64,000 nucleotides of DNA from Aureitalea marina (GTDB taxonomy: Bacteria > Bacteroidota > Bacteroidia > Flavobacteriales > Flavobacteriaceae), in assembly GCF_002943755.1 (NCBI RefSeq), contig NZ_MQUB01000001.1:496001-560000 (forward strand). The letters run 5' to 3'. How positions within the stretch are numbered: position 1 is the stretch's first letter; every line of letters begins with the position of its first letter. The position numbers and the translations under genes were made by a program. Below, piece by piece: positions 28,600-37,337 of the stretch. The notes under the pieces are model-generated. The model did not search any database, was not told the DNA's origin, and worked only from the letters and a program-made list of their open reading frames with translations.

Positions 28600-29568
28600 T
28601 TATATAATTCCCTCTTTTGTGAGGTTGTGAATGTGGACAACCCCCATATACTTGCCGTTCTCCTGGGCCAGAACCTGTGTAATCCCGTGCTGGTCCATCA
28701 ATTCCATTGCTTTGACTGCCATGGCGTCATTGTCGATCAGTTTTGGATCCTTGGTCATGATATCCCTGGCGGTAACCCCGTTCATATTGTCTACACTGAC
28801 CAACATCCGCCTAAGGTCTCCATCGGTAATGATCCCAATGATCTTATCATCTTCGATCACAGCGGTTACTCCGAGCATCTTTTCCGAGATCTCTACGATC
28901 ACCTCCTTAACGTTTGCATCCGGACTGACCATCGGTTTCTCGTTTAGGGCGGTCAGGTCACTTACGCGCATATAGAGTTGCTTGCCTAAGGATCCTCCAG
29001 GATGAAAACGGGCAAAATCCTTGCTGGAGAATCCCCTCATTTCTAACAGGCTCATGGCCAGGGCATCTCCGATGACCAATTGAGCCGTCGTACTGGTAGT
29101 TGGAGCCAAGTTATTGGGACAGGCTTCTTTTTCCACATAGGCATTAAGCACATAATCTGCTTGTTTGCCAAGGAAGGATTCCCTGTTGGAAGTAATCGCG
29201 ATCAATTTGTTGCCTCTGGTCTTGATCAGGGGAACTAAAACTTTGATCTCCGGGGTATTCCCACTTTTGGAAATACAGATCACCACATCGTTCTCCTGAA
29301 TGGTTCCCAGATCGCCGTGAATGGCATCTGCTGCATGCATGAAAATAGCCGGTGTACCAGTCGAGTTAAGGGTAGCTACTATCTTGGTTGCTATGTTCGC
29401 ACTCTTGCCGATTCCGGTGATGATCACCCGCCCCTCGGATTTCAGGATGAATTGAGTGGCCAGGGCAAACTCCTCGTCCACCAATTGGGCCAGGTTCTGA
29501 ATGGCATTGCTCTCTAACAGAATGGTTTCCCTGGCAACTCGGATGATTTGTTCTTTTGCGTTTGACAT
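28600..29568 (-). CDS. kdsD: arabinose-5-phosphate isomerase KdsD/KpsF
   Basis: A 322-aa KpsF/GutQ-family isomerase converting ribulose-5-phosphate to arabinose-5-phosphate for Kdo synthesis. The SIS domain (about 35-170) has ITGIGKSANIATKIVATLNSTG, HGDLG and ISKSGNTPE. Two CBS domains follow at about 205-320. A role in lipid A-Kdo assembly fits its neighbourhood with lptB. It is the first gene of the minus-strand run and divergent from recQ. Confidence 0.93.
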   Translation of the reverse strand: MSNAKEQIIRVARETILLESNAIQNLAQLVDEEFALATQFILKSEGRVIITGIGKSANIATKIVATLNSTGTPAIFMHAADAIHGDLGTIQENDVVICISKSGNTPEIKVLVPLIKTRGNKLIAITSNRESFLGKQADYVLNAYVEKEACPNNLAPTTSTTAQLVIGDALAMSLLEMRGFSSKDFARFHPGGSLGKQLYMRVSDLTALNEKPMVSPDANVKEVIVEISEKMLGVTAVIEDDKIIGIITDGDLRRMLVSVDNMNGVTARDIMTKDPKLIDNDAMAVKAMELMDQHGITQVLAQENGKYMGVVHIHNLTKEGII

Positions 29569-29766
29569 TTAGCCTGTTTAAGGTTTGAATCTCTTGGGGA
29601 AATTAGTATATTTAGTTAACGAAGGGTAGTTCTTCCCAATTTCTTCCCTTCTCGTAACTAAAGGACCAACTTTCAAATTAGATACCGGGAAGCTGTTAAG
29701 GTTGCAAAATTACAATTGTTCGCAACGTTAACCAACTAATAGAACCGGTGAGCAGGAACTTATAAT

Positions 29767-31974
29767 GTGAGTAAAGTAGTGGCGCATACGGATCTTAATC
29801 AGTCGCTCAAAAAATACTTTGGCTTTGACACCTTTAAGGGATTACAGGAAGAAGTGATTGAGAGTGTGATCGCGGGGCACAATACCTTTGTGATCATGCC
29901 AACAGGCGGAGGCAAGTCCCTTTGTTATCAATTACCGGCCTTGCTTAAGGAGGGAACAGCCATCGTGGTGTCTCCTTTGATTGCCCTGATGAAAAACCAG
30001 GTAGACGCCCTTAGAGCGATTTCCTCAGAGGAGGGAATCGCTCATGTGCTCAATTCCTCTCTGAATAAAACAGAGGTCAGGCGGGTAAAGGACGACATTA
30101 CCAATGGTGTAACCAAATTACTCTATGTCGCCCCAGAATCCCTAACCAAGGAAGAGTATATCAATTTCCTGAATTCGGTCACCATTTCTTTTGTGGCGAT
30201 CGATGAGGCTCACTGTATCAGTGAATGGGGGCACGACTTCAGACCAGAATACCGCAATCTAAAGACCATAATTCGGAGGATAGGGGATAACATTCCCATT
30301 GTTGGGCTTACAGCTACCGCCACGCCCAAAGTACAAGAAGACATTCTCAAAAATTTGGGGATCCAGGATGCCAATACATTCAAGGCTTCCTTTAACAGGC
30401 CGAATCTTTATTATGAGATACGCCCAAAGACCATACAGGTGGATGCCGATATTACTCGTTTTGTCAAACAACACGAAGGCAAGAGCGGGATCATTTATTG
30501 TTTGAGTCGCAAGCGGGTTGAAGAACTCGCCCAAACCCTACAGGTAAATGGGATAAAGGCAATTCCCTATCATGCCGGGCTGGATGCCAAGACACGCGTA
30601 AAACATCAGGATATGTTCCTAATGGAAGATGCCGATGTGGTGGTTGCCACCATTGCATTTGGTATGGGTATCGATAAACCGGATGTCCGTTTTGTGATCC
30701 ACAATGATATGCCCAAGAGCATAGAGAGTTATTACCAGGAGACGGGCCGCGCAGGACGTGATGGAGGAGAAGGGCATTGTCTGGCATTCTACAGTTATAA
30801 GGATATCGAGAAGTTGGAGAAGTTTATGAGCGGAAAACCAGTGGCCGAACAGGAGATCGGACATGCCCTCCTGCAAGAGGTCGTTGCTTTTGCAGAGACC
30901 TCCATCTCCCGTCGTAAATTCATTCTGCATTATTTCGGGGAAGAGTTTGACAATGAGACAGGAGAAGGGGGAGATATGGACGACAATATGCGTCACCCTA
31001 AAAAGAAGCATGAAGCGCAGCCGGATGCCGAGATGCTGCTGGGCGTTGTTCAAAAGACCAAGGAGAAGTACAAGGCCAAAGAGATCGTCAACGTATTGGT
31101 TGGCAATGTCAACGCCATGATCAAGTCTCACCGTACGGACGAACAAGCGTTTTTCGGAGTCGGTAAGGATAAAACGGCAGAACATTGGATGGCCTTGTTG
31201 CGCCAATTGCTGGTGGCCAATTTCATCCGGAAGGATATTGAAACCTATGGTGTGATCAAGCTCACCGAATACGGCTTGCATTACATTGATCATCCCGTAT
31301 CGTTCATGATGACCGAGGATCACTCTTATAAGCAGGCCAATGACGATACCATCTTGACCGTCCAAAAGGGTAGTGGTGGCTCGGCGGACGATCAGCTGTT
31401 TAAGATGCTTAAAAGTGAAAGAAAACGGGTCGCGGACAAGTTGAGTCTTCCGCCTTTTGTGATCTTCCAGGATCCTTCATTGGAAGATATGTCACTTAAA
31501 TACCCCATCACCTTGGCCGAGTTGTCCAATGTCCATGGAGTGGGAGAGGGTAAGGCCAAGAAATACGGCAGTAGTTTCCTGGAGCTGATAAAAAAGTATG
31601 TCGATGAGCATGATATCCAGCGCCCGGATGATTTCGTTGTAAAATCCACAGGCTCCAATAGTGCACTAAAGCTATACATTATTCAGAGTGTGGACCGCAA
31701 ACTTCCCTTGGATGATATCGCCGGGGCCAAAGGCCTGGAAATGGTCGATTTTATCAAGGAGATGGAGGCGATCGTTTATAGCGGTACTAAGCTGAATATC
31801 GATTATTGGATTGATGAGGTTTTGGACGAGGACCAGCAGGAAGAGATCCATGAGTACTTCCTGGAGGCAGAAACAGACAAGATAGATGAGGCCATGGAAG
31901 AGTTCGACGGGGACTACGATGATGAAGAACTTCGCCTTTACCGCATCAAATTCATTAGCGAACTAGCTAACTAA
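29767..31974 (+). CDS. recQ: ATP-dependent DNA helicase RecQ (zinc-cysteine-less)
   Basis: A 735-aa RecQ helicase for recombinational repair. Walker A MPTGGGKSLCYQLP is near residue 45, IDEAHCISEWGHDFRPEY near 147, and motif VI with YYQETGRAGRDG near 325. A winged-helix region follows, then an HRDC domain at about 555-630 and an acidic tail. The four zinc-binding Cys expected around residue 385-420 are absent: the segment SRRKFILHYFGEEF runs on into Asp/Gly-rich sequence. The start is the GTG at 29767; the overlapping ATG at 29765 is followed at once by a stop. Confidence 0.93.
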   Translation: MSKVVAHTDLNQSLKKYFGFDTFKGLQEEVIESVIAGHNTFVIMPTGGGKSLCYQLPALLKEGTAIVVSPLIALMKNQVDALRAISSEEGIAHVLNSSLNKTEVRRVKDDITNGVTKLLYVAPESLTKEEYINFLNSVTISFVAIDEAHCISEWGHDFRPEYRNLKTIIRRIGDNIPIVGLTATATPKVQEDILKNLGIQDANTFKASFNRPNLYYEIRPKTIQVDADITRFVKQHEGKSGIIYCLSRKRVEELAQTLQVNGIKAIPYHAGLDAKTRVKHQDMFLMEDADVVVATIAFGMGIDKPDVRFVIHNDMPKSIESYYQETGRAGRDGGEGHCLAFYSYKDIEKLEKFMSGKPVAEQEIGHALLQEVVAFAETSISRRKFILHYFGEEFDNETGEGGDMDDNMRHPKKKHEAQPDAEMLLGVVQKTKEKYKAKEIVNVLVGNVNAMIKSHRTDEQAFFGVGKDKTAEHWMALLRQLLVANFIRKDIETYGVIKLTEYGLHYIDHPVSFMMTEDHSYKQANDDTILTVQKGSGGSADDQLFKMLKSERKRVADKLSLPPFVIFQDPSLEDMSLKYPITLAELSNVHGVGEGKAKKYGSSFLELIKKYVDEHDIQRPDDFVVKSTGSNSALKLYIIQSVDRKLPLDDIAGAKGLEMVDFIKEMEAIVYSGTKLNIDYWIDEVLDEDQQEEIHEYFLEAETDKIDEAMEEFDGDYDDEELRLYRIKFISELAN

Positions 31975-32022
31975 TTATTCTCACTTTTCCATTTGCATGA
32001 TACTTATTCCGTAGGGTAATCG

Positions 32023-32030
32023 TACCTTTG
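32023..32030 (+). promoter_or_regulatory. Bacteroidota -7 promoter box
   Basis: TACCTTTG matches TAnnTTTG exactly, 21 nt before the ATG of the peptidyl-prolyl isomerase gene. The upstream TTTG at 31992 is farther away than usual. Confidence 0.5.
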
Positions 32031-32051
32031 CGGCAAAATTTATAACAGACG

Positions 32052-32983
32052 ATGAAAGACGGTATTTACGCCAAGATAAGCACTGAAAAAGGAGGAATTC
32101 TGATCGAGCTTACCTACGACCGAACTCCAGGTACAGTAGGCAATTTTGTCGCCCTGGCAGAGGGACAATTGGAAAATGGAGCCAAGCCTCAGGGGACTCC
32201 CTATTACGATGGGTTGAAATTTCACCGGGTCATTCCCAACTTCATGATACAAGGAGGAGACCCTCAAGGCAGTGGTGCAGGTGGACCTGGATACAATTTC
32301 GATGACGAATTTCATCCAGATCTCAGACACGATGCTCCCGGGTACTATCTATGGCCAATGCGGGACCAGGTACCAATGGAAGTCAATTTTTCATTACCCA
32401 TGTGGAGACTCCTTGGTTGGACGATAAGCACACAGTTTTTGGAAACGTAGTCGAAGGGCAGGATGTGGTCGATGCAATAGAGCAAGGTGATACTATGCAA
32501 AAGGTCGAGATCTTGCGTGTTGGTGCAGCAGCCGAAGCCTGGAATGCAGTAGAGAGTTTCCGGGTCTTTGATGGAGCTAAAGCGGCAAGGGAAGAAGCGG
32601 CACGTAAAGCCCAGGAGGAACTTTTAACCTCTATTTCAGAAGGGTTCGAACAGACGTCTTCCGGATTGCGGTACCAGATCATCCAGCATGGAGATGGTGA
32701 AAAACCAAATGCGGGCCAAGTAGTCGATGTGCACTACAAGGGTATGTTCCCTGATGGTCGAGAATTCGATAACTCCTACAAAAGAGGTAATCCGATCTCT
32801 TTCCCGGTAGGAATGGGCAATGTGATCCCCGGTTGGGATGAAGGGATTCAACTACTGAAAGTTGGAGATAAAGCTCGAATGGTTATCCCTTCGGATCTGG
32901 CCTATGGAAGTCGCGGTGCTGGTGGTGTTATCCCACCGGATGCCGTTCTCGTTTTTGATGTCGAATTGGTAGGTGTCAAATAA
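32052..32983 (+). pseudogene. frameshifted cyclophilin-FKBP dual-family peptidyl-prolyl isomerase
   Basis: Two overlapping frames together form one protein of about 310 aa. The N-terminal frame (from ATG 32052) has cyclophilin motifs [16 protein letters not shown] and [15 protein letters not shown]. The sequence then should continue [19 protein letters not shown], which is present in another frame from about 32345. One missing base at CCCGGG 32337-32342 (restoring Gly-Val-Leu-Ser-Met) repairs it. After the cyclophilin domain comes a short charged linker and a full FKBP domain ([35 protein letters not shown]). Cyclophilin-FKBP fusions are known as dual-family immunophilins. No signal peptide, so cytoplasmic. 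Confidence 0.85.
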
Positions 32984-33001
32984 ACCGATATAAAGCCTTT
33001 G

Positions 33002-33031
33002 AAAAACGCCCGAATTGCTCGGGCGTTTTTT
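33002..33031 (+). terminator. rho-independent terminator after the isomerase gene
   Basis: Stem AACGCCCGA (33005-33013) pairs perfectly with TCGGGCGTT (33019-33027) around a 5-nt loop and runs into a T-rich tract. It ends the isomerase transcript. Confidence 0.85.
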
Positions 33032-33045
33032 ATTATTTTCGTGTC

Positions 33046-33579
33046 ATGGACTTAGAACAACTACGCTACCCGATCGGCAAATTTACTGCTCCACAAGAAG
33101 TTACCGATAGGCAACTGGATGATGCTATCAACATCTTGGAGATATTTCCTGCTCAACTTAAGGAGTTAACGGGCAACTTAGGGCCAGAGACCCTGGACAC
33201 CCCTTACAGGCCAGAAGGATGGACCATTCGTCAGGTGATCCACCATATAGCCGATAGCCATCACAACAGCTACATTCGTTTTAAATGGGCGCTTTCTGAA
33301 GAGAATCCTGTGATCAAGGCCTATGATGAAAAAGCCTGGGCAGAGATAGGAGATTACCAGATCTCACCGGTTTCCTGGTCCATTAAACACATACAAATTG
33401 TGCATCATAAGTTGGTTTACTTGCTCAGGATGCTCAAGGATGAACAGTGGGCAAGGACCTTCCGCCATCCGGAGACTGATGAAGAATCCGATCTAAAGGA
33501 GAATGCTCTGCGCTATGCTTGGCACAGCATGCATCACTACACGCATATCAAAAAGGCATTGGAGCGGATGAGAGCCTGA
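33046..33579 (+). CDS. DinB/YfiT-family putative metal-dependent thiol transferase
   Basis: A 177-aa four-helix DinB-superfamily protein of the YfiT/BstA type. The metal-ligand His residues appear as VIHHIADSHHNSYIR (near 67-80) and the C-terminal HSMHHYTHIKKAL. Relatives transfer low-molecular-weight thiols such as bacillithiol to electrophiles, for detoxification. The natural substrate here is unknown. It ends 1 nt before the convergent thioredoxin-like gene. Confidence 0.88.
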   Translation: MDLEQLRYPIGKFTAPQEVTDRQLDDAINILEIFPAQLKELTGNLGPETLDTPYRPEGWTIRQVIHHIADSHHNSYIRFKWALSEENPVIKAYDEKAWAEIGDYQISPVSWSIKHIQIVHHKLVYLLRMLKDEQWARTFRHPETDEESDLKENALRYAWHSMHHYTHIKKALERMRA

Positions 33580-33580
33580 T

Positions 33581-34141
33581 TCAGTCCTTTTTCCATTTGA
33601 TACCACAACCCATGCTAGGTCGTTGATCCTTACGCTGGGGTTGATTGTTCATGATATTGTCTAAGGCCTCTCTGACATCACGTCCTGTTACCTGAATGCG
33701 GTTGCCTGGCCTGGAAGCATCCAACTGCCCCCTGTATACCAATCTTAATTCGGCGTCGAAGACATAAAAATCCGGAGTACAGGCTGCGTCATAAGCTTGA
33801 GCGATCTCCTGGCTTGCATCGTATAGGTAGGGAAAGGAATAATTTTCTTCTTCCGCAACTATAGCCATTTTTTCGGGGCTGTCCTGTGGGTAGTTCTTTA
33901 CATCGTTACTGCTGATACCCACAAACCCAAATCCGGTCACACGGTAGTCGTTTGCCAGCCGGACGATCTCCTCGTTCACGTGTTTCACATAAGGGCAGTG
34001 ATTACAGATGAACATGACCACCGTTCCTTTTTCTCCCTGGACATCGCTCAGCGAATTGGATTCTCCGGTTACAACATTGGGTAAGTTAAAGTTCGGTGCC
34101 TTGGTACCCAAGGCCAACATATTTGAAGGTGTTAAAGCCAT
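33581..34141 (-). CDS. thioredoxin/peroxiredoxin-like family protein
   Basis: A 186-aa redoxin-domain protein with APNFNLPN near residue 15 and the active-site segment FICNHCPYVKHV near 44-55 (CxxC in NHCPY context). This is the AhpC/TSA-like, cytoplasmic 'thioredoxin family' type without a signal peptide. Its partner reductase is not obvious. A basic C-terminal tail carries one more Cys. Upstream, an inverted repeat at 34153-34167 lies between a TAACTTTA box and the start. Confidence 0.88.
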   Translation of the reverse strand: MALTPSNMLALGTKAPNFNLPNVVTGESNSLSDVQGEKGTVVMFICNHCPYVKHVNEEIVRLANDYRVTGFGFVGISSNDVKNYPQDSPEKMAIVAEEENYSFPYLYDASQEIAQAYDAACTPDFYVFDAELRLVYRGQLDASRPGNRIQVTGRDVREALDNIMNNQPQRKDQRPSMGCGIKWKKD

Positions 34142-34152
34142 TTTTTATCAAA

Positions 34153-34167
34153 TTAGTCGATGACTAA
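34153..34167. promoter_or_regulatory. inverted repeat upstream of the thioredoxin-like gene
   Basis: TTAGTC and GACTAA flank a 3-nt spacer, perfectly complementary. On the minus strand it lies just downstream of TAACTTTA (34180-34173), so it could be an operator near the transcription start. Short arms make chance possible. Confidence 0.3.
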
Positions 34168-34194
34168 CCTCCTAAAGTTACAGCATTTTCCCAA

Positions 34195-35811
34195 TCAAAC
34201 CTCAGCATCTACTGTATCCGTTACCACATAATAGCGCGGATCGTCGATGGAGCGTTCGATCAGGCTGTCCAAGCCGGGTTCGGCCTTTAAAAGAAGATGG
34301 ATGCAATCTGGACTTAAATGCGTCAGCCTGAGCTCTTTCCCAGCTTGTTTGTATCGGTTTACCAACCCTTTGATCGCCTCTATCCCGGAATGATCAGCGA
34401 TACGGGATTCCATGAAGTCGATCTCTACTTGAGCAGGGTCGCTCTTCAGATCAAATTTACTATTGAATGTTTGTACAGATCCAAAAAAGAGCGGTCCCCA
34501 GATCTCGTAGACTTTGGTGCCGTCCTCCTTGAGACGTTTACGGGCGCGGATCATCAAGGCGTTCTTCCAGGCAAATACCAAGGCAGAGACAATAACACCA
34601 GCAATTACAGCAACGGCCAGGTCCTTCCAAACTGTGATGGCAGATACAAGCACCAGCACAAATGCATCGGAAAGTGGGATCTTCCTGATGACCCGAAAGC
34701 TACTCCAGGCAAAGGTCCCGATTACCACCATGAACATGACTCCAACAAGTGCTGCAATTGGTATTTGTTCGATCAGGCCAGATCCGAAAAGAATGAACGA
34801 CAACAGGGCCAGGGCGGCGACAATCCCCGATAATCGGCCTCTACCGCCAGAGCTTACATTGATAATGGATTGACCGATCATGGCACAACCACCCATACCT
34901 CCAAAGAGCCCGTTCAATACATTAGCGGCACCCTGGGCAGCACATTCGCGGTTACCGCTCCCTCTGGTCTGAGTCATTTCGTCGATCAGGTTCAGGGTCA
35001 TAAGTGATTCGATCAGTCCAACGGCTGCCAATACGAATGCAGTGGATAGGATGAGGTCCCAATTACCTTCCAGAGTGTACAGCACATCAAATATCCCAGA
35101 TTGAAAGCTGGGAAGTCCTCCTTTAAGCCCTTCACCACCTCCTTCTCGGATAAAGGATCCAACTGTAGAAACATCCAGGTTCCCCAGGATAACAAGTGCA
35201 GCCACAACAACTATGGCCGTAAGTGCCGCAGGTATTTTTTTAGTGAGCTTGGGTAGGAAGAACATAATACCCATGGTCAGGGCCACCAAGGCGATCATCT
35301 TCCAAAGTTCGGCACCGCTTAACCACTGACTTTCACCGTCCACCACCGTAGTGAACATACCCAATTGGGAGAGAAAGATCACAATAGCTAATCCATTGAC
35401 AAATCCCATCATCACCGGATGGGGAATTAACCTCACGAACTTACCTAGGCGCAGCACTCCGGCCAGAACTTGAATCCCTCCAACGAAAAGCAGGGTGATG
35501 AACAACCATTGCAGTCCCAGGTTTTGGACAGGTTCTGCCAGGCTTGCGCCAAATTCATTGCCTTGCTGTATTAAATGGACCATGACCACGGCCATGGCTC
35601 CTGTAGCTCCGGAGATCATACCCGGACGCCCACCGGCAATAGCAGTGACTATACCCATCATAAAGGCCCCATAGAGGCCTACCAATGGGTCCACGCCAGC
35701 CACAAATGCGAAGGCTACTGCCTCCGGAACAAGGGCCAGGGCCACCGTTAGTCCTGATAGAATATCGTCCTTGGGGTTGAATGTGAAATTGCGCAGCAAT
35801 AATTGTTTCAT
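34195..35811 (-). CDS. SulP family inorganic anion transporter
   Basis: A 538-aa SulP (SLC26-like) transporter with the opening FNPKDDILSGLTVALALVPEAVAFAFVAGVDP at residues 11-42. It has about 11-14 membrane helices and a C-terminal STAS domain from about residue 430. Known members carry sulfate, bicarbonate or dicarboxylates. A SulP protein with this signature could be a bicarbonate or a sulfate carrier; sulfate would fit the two sulfotransferases, but nothing here decides it. Its promoter is readable at 35831-35862. Confidence 0.92.
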   Translation of the reverse strand: MKQLLLRNFTFNPKDDILSGLTVALALVPEAVAFAFVAGVDPLVGLYGAFMMGIVTAIAGGRPGMISGATGAMAVVMVHLIQQGNEFGASLAEPVQNLGLQWLFITLLFVGGIQVLAGVLRLGKFVRLIPHPVMMGFVNGLAIVIFLSQLGMFTTVVDGESQWLSGAELWKMIALVALTMGIMFFLPKLTKKIPAALTAIVVVAALVILGNLDVSTVGSFIREGGGEGLKGGLPSFQSGIFDVLYTLEGNWDLILSTAFVLAAVGLIESLMTLNLIDEMTQTRGSGNRECAAQGAANVLNGLFGGMGGCAMIGQSIINVSSGGRGRLSGIVAALALLSFILFGSGLIEQIPIAALVGVMFMVVIGTFAWSSFRVIRKIPLSDAFVLVLVSAITVWKDLAVAVIAGVIVSALVFAWKNALMIRARKRLKEDGTKVYEIWGPLFFGSVQTFNSKFDLKSDPAQVEIDFMESRIADHSGIEAIKGLVNRYKQAGKELRLTHLSPDCIHLLLKAEPGLDSLIERSIDDPRYYVVTDTVDAEV

Positions 35812-35830
35812 GGCTTTACGTAAAGGGCCG

Positions 35831-35862
35831 CAAAGCTACGGTTTCTGATGTTAAAAAATCAA
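35831..35862 (-). promoter_or_regulatory. promoter of the SulP transporter gene
   Basis: On the minus strand TTG (35862-35860) is followed after 21 nt by TAGCTTTG (35838-35831), a full match to the Bacteroidota consensus, 19 nt before the ATG. Confidence 0.6.
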
Positions 35863-35897
35863 GGTGGCCGCACTAAATACGCACGAAATCGTTGTAA

Positions 35898-37337
35898 TTA
35901 TTCATCAAGTTCCTCAGGTTCTTTTCTTGTAAGAGGATTGAGATCATCCAGGAAGGGTATATCGATCCCGATGATGAACTGCCAGCGCGTATTGATCAGG
36001 GAGGCCCCATTGGTGCTTGATGTCGTGATATACTCTAAAGGGAGGGGCTCTGGTGACCTGAAATTGGCAGATGCCTGTGCAAAATTGGCTCCGAGGATCA
36101 GATTGGCCCAGTTAAAGATCAACTCGACCCCACCACCTACGTGGTAGTAATCTTGTCTGAAGTTAATGTCCTCCTCCGTCTGATCGATCAGATCAAAAAT
36201 ATTGGGGTTATCCTTGTAGGCGGAGAAATCTGTGGAAAAACTTCCATATCCCTTTAATCGTTCGCTGATAAAGAACTCCACGCCAACCGCAAAATTGACT
36301 ATTGACCGTAACTCTTCATTTAGGTTGAAACTGAGTTCATCCAATTGCTCGTTACTCTCGTCCCGGTCAAAACTAGGGATATTAATACGCCGGTAGTTTC
36401 CTGTACCGCTATACCACTCCAGATTGGCGCTTATGGTAGTCCTACCAATTGGTATTCCAGCTCCTACCGCAATGGACAGAGGTACTCTTCGATTTGAATC
36501 CAGATCGTTGAAGCCCACTTTTGTCAGAAAATCGAGATCTGAGCCTGAACCGGCCAAGACCTCCTCGTAACTGAATTTTCCTTTGTTATAAACCGCGAGG
36601 TAAGGAAGACTGACAGTCAATCCCAAATCCATCTTGTCAAGTTTCCAGGCTAAGGCCAGTTTAGCAAATACCCCATATGATTTCTGTGTAAAGCTGATTA
36701 GCTGATTATAGGCGATTACCCCCTCTTCTGTATCGATAGAAACTCTGCGGTTATTGGAAGAATTAAGCCTATAGGTAGATCCGAAAAGGCTGGCACCCAC
36801 ACTGAAGGTCGAATCGATGGGCATAGCCCAACTAAGACCAAACCATTCCTCTTTCAAGTTGTTGCCTAAGGAGGTAACGCTGTTAATTTCTTCAGGGCCT
36901 GGCACGATATCAATAATATCTTCCTCCCGCAACCCACTGTCGAAAGATAGATTGTAATTGGATCTAGACTTGGTAATGAAGGAGTAGGCAAACTGATGTT
37001 TTTCCCATTTCTTGATCTTAAATGCCCCCACCAACATGCTCGGAATACCTCCAAATTGAGATGATTTGAGCTCTTCTTCGTCATCAAAAGCATCCCTGAT
37101 CTTAATGAGGTTCCATTGATAGGCCTTGGCGTTAATAGAGAAAATAGGGTTGTCTACCTGGGCCAGGCGAGCCGGATTGTAATATGCGAGTTCCAGATCC
37201 TCTACACTTCCGGTCACCGATCCGCTTAGCAAAATGGATCGGCTACCGTAGTTCTCGAACTTATAGTTGCCTTCCTGCGCACTAAGCACGACGAAGCTGA
37301 TTAATGATAATGCTATGAGGAGGTTCTTGAAATTCAT
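35898..37337 (-). CDS. uncharacterised outer-membrane beta-barrel protein
   Basis: A 479-aa exported protein with a signal peptide (about residues 1-20, ending VLSAQ), then GSRSILLSGSVTGSVEDLELAYYNPARLA, a FadL/PorV-like N-terminal pattern, followed by repeated amphipathic strands. It probably forms an outer-membrane transport barrel, substrate unknown. The frame is open back to 37430, but ATG 37337 gives the signal peptide and overlaps the upstream stop (ATGA), so I use it. It is co-transcribed with the PagL-like gene. Confidence 0.78.
   Translation of the reverse strand: MNFKNLLIALSLISFVVLSAQEGNYKFENYGSRSILLSGSVTGSVEDLELAYYNPARLAQVDNPIFSINAKAYQWNLIKIRDAFDDEEELKSSQFGGIPSMLVGAFKIKKWEKHQFAYSFITKSRSNYNLSFDSGLREEDIIDIVPGPEEINSVTSLGNNLKEEWFGLSWAMPIDSTFSVGASLFGSTYRLNSSNNRRVSIDTEEGVIAYNQLISFTQKSYGVFAKLALAWKLDKMDLGLTVSLPYLAVYNKGKFSYEEVLAGSGSDLDFLTKVGFNDLDSNRRVPLSIAVGAGIPIGRTTISANLEWYSGTGNYRRINIPSFDRDESNEQLDELSFNLNEELRSIVNFAVGVEFFISERLKGYGSFSTDFSAYKDNPNIFDLIDQTEEDINFRQDYYHVGGGVELIFNWANLILGANFAQASANFRSPEPLPLEYITTSSTNGASLINTRWQFIIGIDIPFLDDLNPLTRKEPEELDE

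Noticed and set aside
29701..29726. GTTGC...GCAAC inverted repeat in the kdsD-recQ gap
   Set aside because: Only 5-bp arms with a long spacer; within chance expectation.
30619..31365. A 248-codon open frame opposite recQ
   Set aside because: Entirely antisense to conserved RecQ sequence; His/Leu-rich low-information translation.
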